Shown: positions 32,508 to 41,638 of the stretch, one piece after another
Layout: each line of letters opens with the position of its first letter
Position numbering within the stretch: position 1 is the stretch's first letter
Origin: Brachyhypopomus gauderio
Lineage: Eukaryota; Chordata; Actinopteri; Gymnotiformes; Hypopomidae
Assembly: GCF_052324685.1 (NCBI RefSeq)
Contig: NC_135220.1
Span: forward strand, 9,557,320-9,621,319
Length of the DNA: 64,000 bases
Reading direction: 5' to 3'
Program-made: the position numbers and the translations under genes
Notes under the pieces: model-generated
What the model saw: only the letters and a program-made list of their open reading frames with translations
Told to the model about the DNA's origin: nothing
Database searches by the model: none

Positions 32508-32746
32508 GGAGCCTCTCTTTAATAGGTCTAACCTCGGTGTCAGTCAAACCAGAGAGAGAGATATTACGGAGCCTCTCTTTAATAGGTCTAACCTATGTGT
32601 CGGTCAAACCAGAGAGAGATATTACGGAGCCTCTCTTTAATAGGTCTAACCTATGTGTCGGTCAAACCAGAGAGAGATATTACGGAGCCTCTCTTTAATA
32701 GGTCTAACCTATGTGTCGGTCAAACCAGAGAGAGAGATATTAATGG
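32508..32746 (+). repeat. 58-60-bp minisatellite, about four copies
   Basis: The unit GGAGCCTCTCTTTAATAGG...GAGAGAGATATTAC is repeated four times, with the first copy more diverged and the last ending at TATTAATGG. It stays open in two frames, giving ORFs 32446-32640 and 32459-32698 with repeated SLIGLTYVSVKPERDITEP-like text; this is a by-product of the repeat. Confidence 0.92.
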
Positions 32747-33454
32747 CTGTCCAGGGTATTTAAACACCTGAACTGTAGACACACTCTTACTTCCGTCAAA
32801 GCAAGCTTGTTCCATGTGTTGCCAGTGGTACTGCCACCTGCTGGTTTAGCATGGTACCTACAAGACATTGGTGTTTGGGCTACATAATGTGTCAAATACA
32901 AACGTGTTCATGCAGTTACTGAGTGGATAAAGCCAGAGATATTACAGGAATTACAACCTTTATTTTGGTTCACACATTTCAGTAGATGGTTTATTTGTGA
33001 ATTCAGCACTACTGATCTCCACACTCAGACAAACCTAAAGCCTTCATAAGTGCAGAGTGGCGAAGAGAGGACACACAGGAGGGTGGGGGTGTTAAGTGAC
33101 TCAAACTCAAGACAAATGTTTATTTAGAACCTAACCTAATTGCCTCTTGTTAAGTTGATAAAACAGACTTGAATTTTATGTTACCTTATATTTATTTAGT
33201 TTTTTCATTGTTCTGCTTAATTTTTTAACATCACAGCTTAAATCAAGCAAACTTGCCTTGTTTGTGTAATTGGTTAAAACCAAATTTTGATTTGTGTGGC
33301 CAGCAAAGTATTCAGGAATTGTCATCAATCAAGGATGTACTGATACATCCTGCCTCTGAAAGGCCTACGACTCTAACGGTTTGACAATGGATATGCAGTA
33401 TGAGTCCAATTAAAGTACACTGTATTGTCATGTGACATCGAAATCCACTACCTC
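32747..33454. other. No recognised feature
   Basis: AT-rich, no supported ORF or repeat. Confidence 0.4.
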
Positions 33455-33795
33455 TCCTACCTCAGCTAATGTCTTCTTTATTAAGAAGAAAGATGGAGGG
33501 GAAGGTCATGTGTAGATTTTAGAGGCCATTGATTAAGTTCCCCCATCTGCTCCACTTACTACCAGCTGAGCTGTTTAGGAAAGTCTAATTAGAATAAAGC
33601 AAGGCGATTAATGTAAGACTACATTTAGTACATCGCCAGGCCAATATGAAGACCTGATTCTGCTGTATCGCCTTGCTACATCATCCTCCATAGACCACAC
33701 ATACATGAATGAGGTCTTAAAGGAGTGTCTAAGTAGATCCATCACCCTTATGTCTGTGACATTTTGATCCATTCTCCCTCCCTGGACTGAGTTTA
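33455..33795 (+). pseudogene. Ty3/Gypsy reverse-transcriptase fragment
   Basis: The + strand translation reads TSANVFFIKKKDGG, then (after stops) RIKQGD, TTFSTSPGQYEDLILLYRLAT, then TYMNEVLKECL, which are successive blocks of Gypsy RT. Several stops and short deletions occur. The catalytic YxDD block would follow near 33760 but is not recognisable. Confidence 0.7.
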
Positions 33796-33929
33796 TTTGG
33801 GCTACTGGATCTATGAGGTCAACTATTATGCATAAGTATTTTATGGATAGTACATATTCCTGATTTGGAAATGCAAGAGACAAAAAATTACAGATAGAAG
33901 TGAACTATTTTAACAAACTATTTGGCTCA

Positions 33930-34165
33930 TTTTTAGTGACAGAATGATGAGTTTGAAGAACCACACCAGAAATATCTGCCAAACAGCTGTCTGTCACCAC
34001 CATAATTAGCCATCAATGCATAATGTAAATGTTGAATATCAGGTGATTGATGATCCAGACTAGCCAATCAGATGTTAGTGGGATGATTTATACTGTGCTA
34101 TAAAAATACACTGCAAAGGCCCAGCAAAGAACAGTGAGCTTCATTTAGCAGACCAACTTTTTAAG
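33930..34165 (+). promoter_or_regulatory. TAAR proximal promoter of the truncated copy; TATA at 34099-34109
   Basis: Carries the whole cassette: distal AAGAACCACACCAGAAATATCTG, the block from about 34010 with ATGTAAATGTTGAATATCAGG, the TATA box 67 bp before the ATG, and the leader. It could still drive transcription into the truncated copy and the sequence behind it. Confidence 0.55.
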
Positions 34166-34301
34166 ATGAGCTTCACATCATATCAACAAAACATAACAGT
34201 TCAGTACTGCTTTCCTGAGGACAACTCATCATGCATAAAGGAGGTCAGAACAGGAACTGGGAATATATTCTTATTCATTCTCCTATCATTTATCTCTGTG
34301 T
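34166..34301 (+). pseudogene. TAAR-like gene cut off in TM1
   Basis: The first 45 codons align with the intact copies (extracellular N-terminus with N9-IT and the start of TM1), up to TCTCTGTGT. From 34302 the sequence switches to an AT-rich repeat starting CACTGCAAAAAATCTG. The frame runs on 34 codons into Lys/Asn-rich nonsense and stops at 34405. TM2 to TM7 are not found downstream within the window, so this is not a simple insertion with a surviving 3' half. Confidence 0.9.
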
Positions 34302-34936
34302 CACTGCAAAAAATCTGTGCCAAAAAAAATAAGAAAAAAAAAAACAAAAGAAAAAGAATGGTTGAATCAAGCAAAATTATCTGCCAGTATAGTGTGAAAA
34401 TTTAGCTTGATAAGATTTCTTGAAACAAGAAAAAAAAATCTTGCACTAAAAATGATCTTGCACTCTCAAAAAACACTAAAAATGACTTAATTTAAGCAAA
34501 ACCTACCTAATCAAATATTATTTAAAAGATACATAAATGCCAAAAGTAGCATATTAATCTTGTTTTAAGCAAAATATTTATGACTTTTAAGATAAAACTG
34601 ATCTTGAAATGATCCAGGAAAACTTATTTTGAGCTATATTTTACTAGTATTAGAAAGTTTTGTGTATCATAATAAGCTTGTAATGCTCAAAAGTAGCAAT
34701 TTTCCCCTCAAAAGTAGCTTTGTGTTTTTCACTATTCATGGCATCCCCCTTATTTCAAGTGTATTAAACTCATTTTAAGTTCTAAAATAGTGACATTGTC
34801 TTAGATTTTAGACCACCACCAACTTGAAATAAGATTAGAAAGGGATTATTTAAGCATTTTAGGATAAAATATGTCCTGAATTTAGCTGGAAATACTTTTT
34901 TTTACTCACTAAGAAGTGTTTTTGTATCATAATAAT
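34302..34936. mobile_element. AT-rich repeat beginning CACTGCAAAAAA
   Basis: Starts exactly at the TAAR break. CACTGCAAAAA is a common terminus of non-autonomous DNA repeats in fish. I cannot identify the other terminus or a target duplication; the neighbour at 34937 is another MITE. Confidence 0.45.
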
Positions 34937-35700
34937 TAGGGGTGGGCATAGATTAATTTTTTTAATCTAGATTAATCTCACTGAAATCTTGAAATTAATC
35001 TAGATTAATCTATATTAAAATGGCTCATATGCGTGCTACCCAAGTAATGACTAAAAGTCAGTTTTTGAGATAGGATTTCTTAATACAGAGGGTGACCAGG
35101 TGCTCATCTCCTGTTTCCAAAATGCATCAATGACTGCTTGAGGAAGCTGTTCTACTTTGATACTTGAAGAAAAAAAAAAAACATGCTCAATAAAATGTAG
35201 GCTACTCGTGTTCAACGGTTTATTCAGTTAAACATGAATTTGTAAGCCTACATGCTACATTAAATAACATGTTTATTCAGCTAAACATAATATTTGAAAT
35301 GTAAGCCAACAATTAGTACATTTAACCTCACGGACGTAATTTTCAAAAGTCAGTTTTGGTCCTCTGTAGTTTTAACGGTTAAAAATAAATATTTAAATAG
35401 TGACGAATCTAGCGCTAGGACCATGCAGAAAACGACCGCTCCGAGCTCCGCTCTGGTAACACTTTACGTTCCTAAAAATGAATTTTCCATGAAGCAAACC
35501 TGGCGACTTCGTAGCTGCATCCATGTAAAAACACGTACGATATGTAATTCACAGGTTTAAAAACTCGTTCTTGCCCCTACTGTGCAATTTTGTTAGAAAT
35601 ACAGCCGAGCTAAACTATCAAGTTGAAAGTCATCATAGTTTGCTTATCCATTTTGACCCAGTTCCCAACCCAACTTTAAGAATAGATTAACGGCGATAAT
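34937..35700 (+). repeat. MITE GGGGTGGGCATAGATTAA, copy A
   Basis: The AGATTAATCT-rich left end and the body up to about 35400 (ACCTCACGGACGTAATTTTCAAAAGTCAG) recur inverted at 49105-49565. Copy A extends to near 35700. No ORF of interest; 35294-35560 is a shadow. Confidence 0.65.
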
Positions 35701-35711
35701 TTTTATATTAC

Positions 35712-35768
35712 TTTAGACAAAGACGAGAACAAGACTTTGTGCGAATGCACATTATATAGGTGATTAAC
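35712..35768 (-). repeat. LTR fragment of the 345-678 family
   Basis: AGACAAAGACGAGAACAAG and TGCGAATGCACATTATATAGG match the central part of the solo LTR at 345-678. It is cut at 35768 by the following element. Confidence 0.5.
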
Positions 35769-36802
35769 CAGTGATGTCAGTAATGCGTTACTTAGTAACG
35801 CGTTACTCTAATCTTACCACTTTTTTCGGTAATGAGTAATATAACGCGCTACTATTTCCAGTCCAGTAATCAGATTAAAGTTACTTATCCAAATAACTGT
35901 GCGTTACTATTTTTATTTTCCCTAGTAAAAATATATATTTTTGCTTTCTTCTTGGCTCAGTTCTACTTTTGCATCTGGCCGTAGCGCTCGACTCCGCACG
36001 CTGCACGCGACCCTGTGAGAGAGCGAGCACGTTTTACAAGTCATTTTTTGCAGTGTCCTCCCGTAACGATATGTGGTAGTATAAAGAAACACCCCTCAAA
36101 AACAGAGGAATGAACATTTACCTGAAGAATTTTAATGTTGCACTGTGTTCCATGTTTGAAAAGTGCTGGAATTTTGACTAACGTCGCCTACTTTAAAATG
36201 CTTGAAATTGTAATGGTATTTCGTTTCACAAGCTGTCTGACTGAACAGGGGTGGGTTTCCCGAAACGTTCTTAGCGCTAAGTACTTCTTAACCTCGTACG
36301 TTTCATACGAGGTTACGAAGTACTTGGCGCTACGAACGTTTCGGGGAACCCACCCCAGTTCGCTTGTATTACGTTTACAAATAAATTTACAAATAATAAC
36401 GCGCAGCTACACAAACGTAATGTCAGGAGATACTGTAGCGACTACTACTCCTCACGGCGAGTCTCGCCCTTTAAGTGACACTGGGGTGGGGGGGGGGGGG
36501 GGTGGCGACCACGTGCCAGGGTTGCGTTATCAATAAAGTTTCCCGGGATTTTTGGATTAAGCAGTTTCTGCCTCGGTTACCGAACCTGCTTCAATACATT
36601 GTTACTGTTAAAAATGCACTTCCAATAAAGTGAGTATTGGAAAAATTTATTCTACTGCTGAATGTAACTACTAAAATAACTTGTAATCTAACGTAGTTAC
36701 TTTTAAAATCAAGTAATATGTAACGTAACTAAGTTACTTTTAAAAGGAGTAATCAGAAATCAGTAATCGGATTACTTTCTCTAGGTAACTATGCCATCAC
36801 TG
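35769..36802. mobile_element. DNA element with TIR CAGTGATG, nested inserts
   Basis: Left CAGTGATGTCAGTAATGCGTTAC and right ATGCCATCACTG are inverted, and the GTAACGCGTTACT-rich ends are typical of an abundant fish repeat. I see no clear target duplication. The interior holds part of the foldback arm (36130-36420) and the palindromic MITE at 36249-36355, plus a G homopolymer near 36486. Confidence 0.65.
36249..36355. mobile_element. 107-bp near-perfect palindromic MITE, TSD CAG
   Basis: GGGTGGGTTTCCCGAAACGTTC at the left is matched by the reverse complement at the right (GAACGTTTCGGGGAACCCACCC). Almost the whole element folds on itself. CAG at 36246-36248 and 36356-36358 is the 3-bp duplication. 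The uninterrupted host sequence, ACTGAACAGTT, is seen in the other foldback copies near 5815, 7735 and 8625. Confidence 0.85.
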
Positions 36803-36805
36803 GTG

Positions 36806-36957
36806 GTGAGGTTGTGGAGTTGTAAGGTGTAATTCTGTGGTGAGGTTGTGGAGTTGTGTCTGTGGTGAGGTTGTGGAGTTATAAGGTGTAATTCTGTGGT
36901 GAGGTTGTGGAGTTGTGTCTGTGGTGAGGTTGTGGAGTTGTACGGTGTAATTCTATG
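36806..36957 (+). repeat. Minisatellite GTGGTGAGGTTGTGGAGTTG
   Basis: Five copies of GTGGTGAGGTTGTGGAGTT separated alternately by GTGTCT and an AAGGTGTAATTCT spacer, giving a higher-order unit of about 60 bp. Non-coding. Confidence 0.9.
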
Positions 36958-37077
36958 GTTCTGCTACCACATTTCTTGCTGCCTCTCTCATAACGCACTC
37001 ATAAAGCCTGCCGCTATAACTGGTACCACAAACTGAAAGCACAAAATGGTGCGAGTGTGTCGATGACATCAGGTTTC

Positions 37078-37146
37078 ATTCCATATATTCATACTTTCAT
37101 TCCATATATTCAGACTTTCATTCCATTCAGACTTCATTCCATTCCA
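37078..37146 (+). repeat. Short tandem TTTCATTCCATATATTCA
   Basis: Three to four imperfect units. It is followed at 37147 by GGGCAGCACGGTGGCTTGGTGG, the start of a common fish interspersed repeat. Confidence 0.75.
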
Positions 37147-37177
37147 TAGGGCAGCACGGTGGCTTGGTGGTTAGCAC

Positions 37178-37213
37178 GTTTTCCATGACAACTGCCCAGC
37201 GTTGTCATGGAAA
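37178..37213. repeat. 15-bp perfect inverted repeat, 6-8 nt loop
   Basis: TTTTCCATGACAAC and GTTGTCATGGAAAA flank a short loop. As RNA or single-stranded DNA it would form a stable hairpin. No function assigned. Confidence 0.7.
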
Positions 37214-37329
37214 ATAGTGTGAATATAAAACCTAGACATAACAATACAAGGATAAAACAGTGACAAACTCTTAACGTGGTGACTAGATGAACGAGACAGG
37301 TAAATAAACCACGTAATATGGGCAGTACC

Positions 37330-37610
37330 TAGGGTTGCCACCTGTCCCGGTTTTCCTGGGACTGTCCCGGTTTTCATGTCACTGTCCCGGTTTTCCTGGG
37401 ACTGTCCCGGTTTTCCTTCTTTTTAATATTCAGTCCCAGCAAAAAAAAATAAATTATGATTTAATGTCCCGGTTTTCACTAGGTTAGTTCAAACTACTAT
37501 TTTGACTGTTTCTGCACACTTTAAATCCGTCTCTTTTTTCTTGCTGTGTCCATCCCCCCGTAACATTTTACGTTCGCCACCCCCCGTCAACAATTTACGT
37601 GGCAACCCTA
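37330..37610. mobile_element. hAT MITE TAGGGTTGCCAC, probable TSD GCAGTAMC
   Basis: Inverted termini TAGGGTTGCCACC and GTGGCAACCCTA. Flanks GCAGTACC (37322-37329) and GCAGTAAC (37611-37618) agree at 7 of 8 positions. The interior has four copies of CTGTCCCGGTTTTC. Host sequence on both sides is LTR-like (AACGAGACA ... ACCACGT). Confidence 0.75.
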
Positions 37611-37611
37611 G

Positions 37612-38601
37612 CAGTAACACTCTTTACGCGGTGACCAGATCAACGAGACATTTGAATGAACCACGTCATCAAAGGATTCAGTAAACTCTGATAATTCGCG
37701 AGTAGGAGAAAGAGTAGGGAGAGAACATGAGGACTTAGAAAAAACAAATGAAACTTCAAGTAACAAACAATACAGGGTATTAACTACGTAATTCAAAATA
37801 GAACAATACACGTGGGCATGGGATCTTAAATATAGAAATACTGACAAATGGGGAATTGAAGGAACAAACACGGGGAACAACCAAACATAAGAGAGTCGCG
37901 AACTAAAAAGACATCTCACCAAAAGCAACAACCAAACCCTAGGGGATACACACGCAATACCCAAAAACAACAAAACGTATAATAACTACCAGAAACAGAA
38001 CAGACTGATAACAAAGACAGAAACTAAGACCAGAATGAACCGACTAAAACCCAGAGCACGGACAGACGGGACGGAACAACCTGGAAAAGGGGAGGGCATG
38101 AAACAACGATCGACAAGGACTGTATACAAACTAAGGATTTAAATACCCAAATAATTAGAGACAATGGGGTACAGGTGAAACCCATAACACAAGGGGCTGG
38201 AACTAGGCGGTGCAAGAAACACTAAAACAGACGAATAAACTAAAGTGAATGGGGGGGGGGGGAGTAATGCTTTACAGCATGTATTGTGTGTATTACATAA
38301 AATTTCTATATTTAACATACATATAGCAAAGACTAAATAACATTGGTGGCCTATATGTGACATATACAATCAGTATGTGTACTGCACAGTCATATATATT
38401 GATCACCCTCGTGCGACATATATGAACATTTATTTTGCATCAATATATGTGTATATAACAATTTTATATGTACATATTATATATATGTTTTAATGGATTA
38501 TACATACATAATCATACAAATATTTATTGTCCAGACATATATGTCAATGTATGAAATTGTTCCAATTTCGAATAAGTTTCATATATGTGTTTACTTAATA
38601 T
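37612..38601 (-). other. LTR-like A-rich stretch, then TATATG-rich sequence
   Basis: On the minus strand 38225-37620 resembles the TATTTAAATCC/TTTCACCTGT composition of the LTRs in this window, but I cannot fix termini. A G homopolymer lies at 38251-38262 and AT-rich TATATGT repeats run from about 38320 to 38600. Confidence 0.35.
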
Positions 38602-40013
38602 TGTCACGTAGGGCTACCCCCCCCCTCCCCGCTGTCACTCCAATGTCTGTTCCTCGTGTTTTTTGTTATTCCGTGCCCCTAACCCCGCCTTGCTTGTTTA
38701 TATGATGAGCACATGATGAGCACATATTCCGGTTCCCGCTGCCCGTCGGCAGACCCCGCCGGTTCCGGTTCCCGCTGCCCGTCGGCAGACCCCGCCGGTT
38801 CCTGTCCCCGCGACCCAGGAGGAGTCGTCCACGCCGGTTCCTGTTCCCGCGACCCAGGAGGGGTCGTCCACTCCGGTTCCTGTCCCCGCTGCCCGCTGGC
38901 CGGCCGCGCCTGTTCCCGCTGCCCACCTACCGGCCACGCCTGCTTCCCCTGTGACTGTGCTGCCCACGTGTGGGCATGGACTGGATGTCTCGTTTCCCAT
39001 GTTCCCCTTGCTCCCATGTCCTGTCCCTAGTTTTGATTTGGTCGCTGTCCCCATGGTTGTGTCTGTTCAAGTCCGTGTTCCTGTGTCTGTTTCCAGTGGT
39101 GTCCTCTCTGTCCCTGTCCCCGTGTCTGTTCCCCAGGTCGTAACCATCTTTGTGCCCGTGCCTGTCTGTCATTTATAGCGTCTTTGCCTCAGTGTTTGCC
39201 TCTGCCGTGTCCCCTGGCCCCACTCCCGTGTCTGTTCCCTGTCCTGTCCTGCTCCTGTGCCTCGCCCCGACCCTGTTCGGTCTCCTTGTGTCCCCTGTCC
39301 TGCCCAATCCCTGCCCAGCTCTTGGCCAGTCTCCCTGTCTCCGGTCCCTACCATACCCCTGGTCCCTCGTCCTGTTTTGTCTGGTCCTGTCCCTCCGGTC
39401 TGTCCTGTAGTGTCCTGCCCCGTGTCCGCTGTCTCTCATCCTGCCCCGTAGTTCCCAGCCCTGTCCTGGTTCCTGTCCTGTCTGCCCTTGCGTGCCCCGG
39501 AGTGGCACGCTTTAAGGGGGGGTACTGTCACATAGGGCTACGCCCCCCCTCTCCCCGCTGTCACTCCAATGTCTGTTCCTCGTGTTTTCTGTTATTCCAT
39601 GCCCCTAACCCCGCCTTGCTTGTTTGTTGCTCCGGTCTCTGTCTGTTCACCACGCCCGTGTCTTGATCCTTGTCAGCTGTGTCTTGTTAAGTTCTGTGTA
39701 TATTAGTCCCTGTGTCTCCCATGTCCATATCGGTCTTTTTGTTGTACCTGTGCATTGTCATACCTGCCTGTTCGTGAGTTTGCTATTTTGTGGTTCCCGT
39801 ATTCCGTGTGTTTTGCCTGTCCTTCCCTTGTTTACCTGCCTTGTTGTTTTCCTTGTCCGTAATCATGCCTGTGTATATTTCTTGTATGGACTGCCCTCCT
39901 GTTTTGACCCACGCCTGTTATGTCGACCACGTCTTTGGAATTTCCTTTAATAAATATCGCTCTCCTCAGCGTTTGTGTCCGCCTCCGTGTTCTGCTCCGC
40001 GCAGATCGTTACA
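38602..40013 (+). mobile_element. LTR element of the 17973 family, internally deleted, TSD AATAT
   Basis: The 3' LTR is complete (39526-40013, TGTCACATAGGG to GTTACA). The 5' LTR starts at 38602 but stops near 38699 after about 98 bp and jumps to proline-repeat interior sequence at about 38728. Exact duplications, AATAT, lie at 38597-38601 and 40014-40018. The polypurine tract TTTAAGGGGGGG precedes the 3' LTR. ORFs here repeat the PVPAARRQ-type text and are fragments. Confidence 0.88.
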
Positions 40014-40039
40014 AATATGAGCACATATTACATATAAAG

Positions 40040-40755
40040 TAGGAGTGTGACGATACACTCAGCTCAGGAGACGAGACATGATATTTGGTTCACAAGAACA
40101 CTAAAATGACAAATTATATGACTGGACAGCAGACTTTTATTTAACTGAGTTACACATGCAAAAAAGTCTGTCGTAACTCTGGCTCGTCGTTAACCGGACC
40201 CGTTGTTAAGCAGGTCTGGTTTTGTATTATGTGCAAAACAAAAAGTTCTTCTCTGTCAATACAGAGTGCAAATAGTGCAAACAGAGCATGACCAAATATG
40301 TCACTGAATTTGCTGCAACTACACTGCCATGTTCATTTTTTTAAATATTTGCATGTCCACACTGCTCCCGATATCCTTTGCTGTCTCAACTTGCCAAAGC
40401 GTGCCTTTCTGTCCCTGCTACCTCTGTTCCAAGTTAGATATGTTAATTTGAGTACTCAGCTGTGGTGGTGCTGTAAATGTCTCTGCATCATGTTTGTATT
40501 AACCGCGGTGTACTGCATTATTTTCATACAATGTTTGCATATTAGTCACTCTCTTGCCATTTATTATTTCCGCCGGGTACCCAAAATGCTGCCAAACAAA
40601 CGATTTGAAAGTGGCGGGGGCATCTCCATTAGTAATACCTGTATTTTCCGACGTCATTCTGGCTGCTTGCTGGATCACAATTCTCATGAGACAAATTTTT
40701 AACGCGACAAGAAATCTCACGGAGTTACGTAACACAAGATCTCGTCACACCCCTA
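40040..40755. mobile_element. hAT MITE, TSD ATATAAAG
   Basis: Termini TAGGAGTGTGACGAT and CTCGTCACACCCCTA are inverted. Exact 8-bp duplications, ATATAAAG, lie at 40032-40039 and 40756-40763. 716 bp with no transposase; the ORFs 40298-40702 and 40499-40735 are shadows. Confidence 0.9.
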
Positions 40756-40799
40756 ATATAAAGCAATATATGTACATATATTGCATTTGCGTATGGGCT

Positions 40800-41000
40800 T
40801 GAATGCTACCATGGTGTTGGTGGTCCAGGAGTTAATATCTGAGATGTAGACACCAAGGAATCTGAAAGACAGAACTCTTTCCACACAGTCTCTAAATAAG
40901 TGGTGCAGGGTCCATGCCTTTCCCCCTAAAATCTACTATAATTTCTTTTGTTTTTGAGGAATTCTACTCTAACACTACTCTAACAGTCTGACCACCTCAT
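40800..41000 (-). pseudogene. LINE RT C-terminal fragment
   Basis: The minus strand reads FRFLGVYISDINSWTTNT, a segment conserved downstream of the catalytic box in Rex1/L2-like LINEs. Only a short piece remains. From 41000 to about 41160 nothing further is recognised. Confidence 0.5.
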
Positions 41001-41159
41001 CCCTGTAGGCAGCCTCATCCCCTCCAGAGTCCAACCACCATCTTCTCAATTCTCACTTCATCGTCTCACTTTATGCTCTTGCACAGTGAGGATATGGTTG
41101 TAGTAGACTTGTTGTCTGTCTCCACTGTATTTCTCTCATAGCGAGCAAAGAAACAGTTA

Positions 41160-41638
41160 AGTTCCTATTTTAGCAAACTATTTGACTCATTTTGAGTGGG
41201 AGAGTAATGTTTCAGAAATATCTGTCCGTCACCAGTATAATTTGACATTTGTTCTCAGGTGGCCATCAGTGTATGACAGGGCTCTCAAGTTTTGGATTCA
41301 TGCCAGAGTGTGAGAGTTGTTGACGGGGGGGTGGCGAACGTCAGTTGTTGAGCGCGGGGGGTTGTATACGTTGTATATCGCGATCGATCACCAGTGGAGG
41401 GCGACATAGATATGGATCGGAGGTGTGGCGTGTGAAGACGGTCAAATGCATGTGTCACACGCTCAATGCGTGAGACTTGAGAGCCCTGGTGTATGATGTA
41501 AATGTTGAATACAGTAGTGCTGATCTAGACTAACTAGCCACTCAGATGTTAGTGGGAGGATTTATACTGTGCTATAAAATACACTGCATAGGCCCAGCAA
41601 AGAACAGTGAGCTTCATTTAATAGACCTGAATCTTAAG
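41160..41638 (+). promoter_or_regulatory. TAAR upstream region, copy 3; TATA at 41573-41582
   Basis: 41160-41276 and 41489-41638 together match the upstream flank of copy 1; the 212-bp MITE 41277-41488 separates them. The TATA box (TATAAAATAC, one A shorter than in the other copies) is 66 bp before the ATG. The block just upstream of the TATA box is intact. Confidence 0.62.
41277..41488. mobile_element. hAT MITE in the TAAR copy 3 upstream region, TSD GTGTATGA
   Basis: Termini CAGGGCTCTCAAGT and ACTTGAGAGCCCTG are a perfect 14-bp TIR. Exact 8-bp duplications, GTGTATGA, lie at 41269-41276 and 41489-41496. The empty site, CATCAGTGTATGATGTAAATG, is present in copy 1 at 16315-16335. It lies 85 bp upstream of the TATA box. 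Related, end-less copies occur at 11515-11710 and 60980-61196. Confidence 0.93.

Noticed and set aside
35769..36802. 8-bp target duplication for the CAGTGATG element
   Set aside because: Left flank TGATTAAC and right flank GTGGTGAG do not match; the element is called on terminal repeats only.
41546..41638. Upstream in-frame ATG adding 31 residues to TAAR copy 3
   Set aside because: It lies before the TATA box and has no counterpart in the other copies; TAAR N-termini are short.
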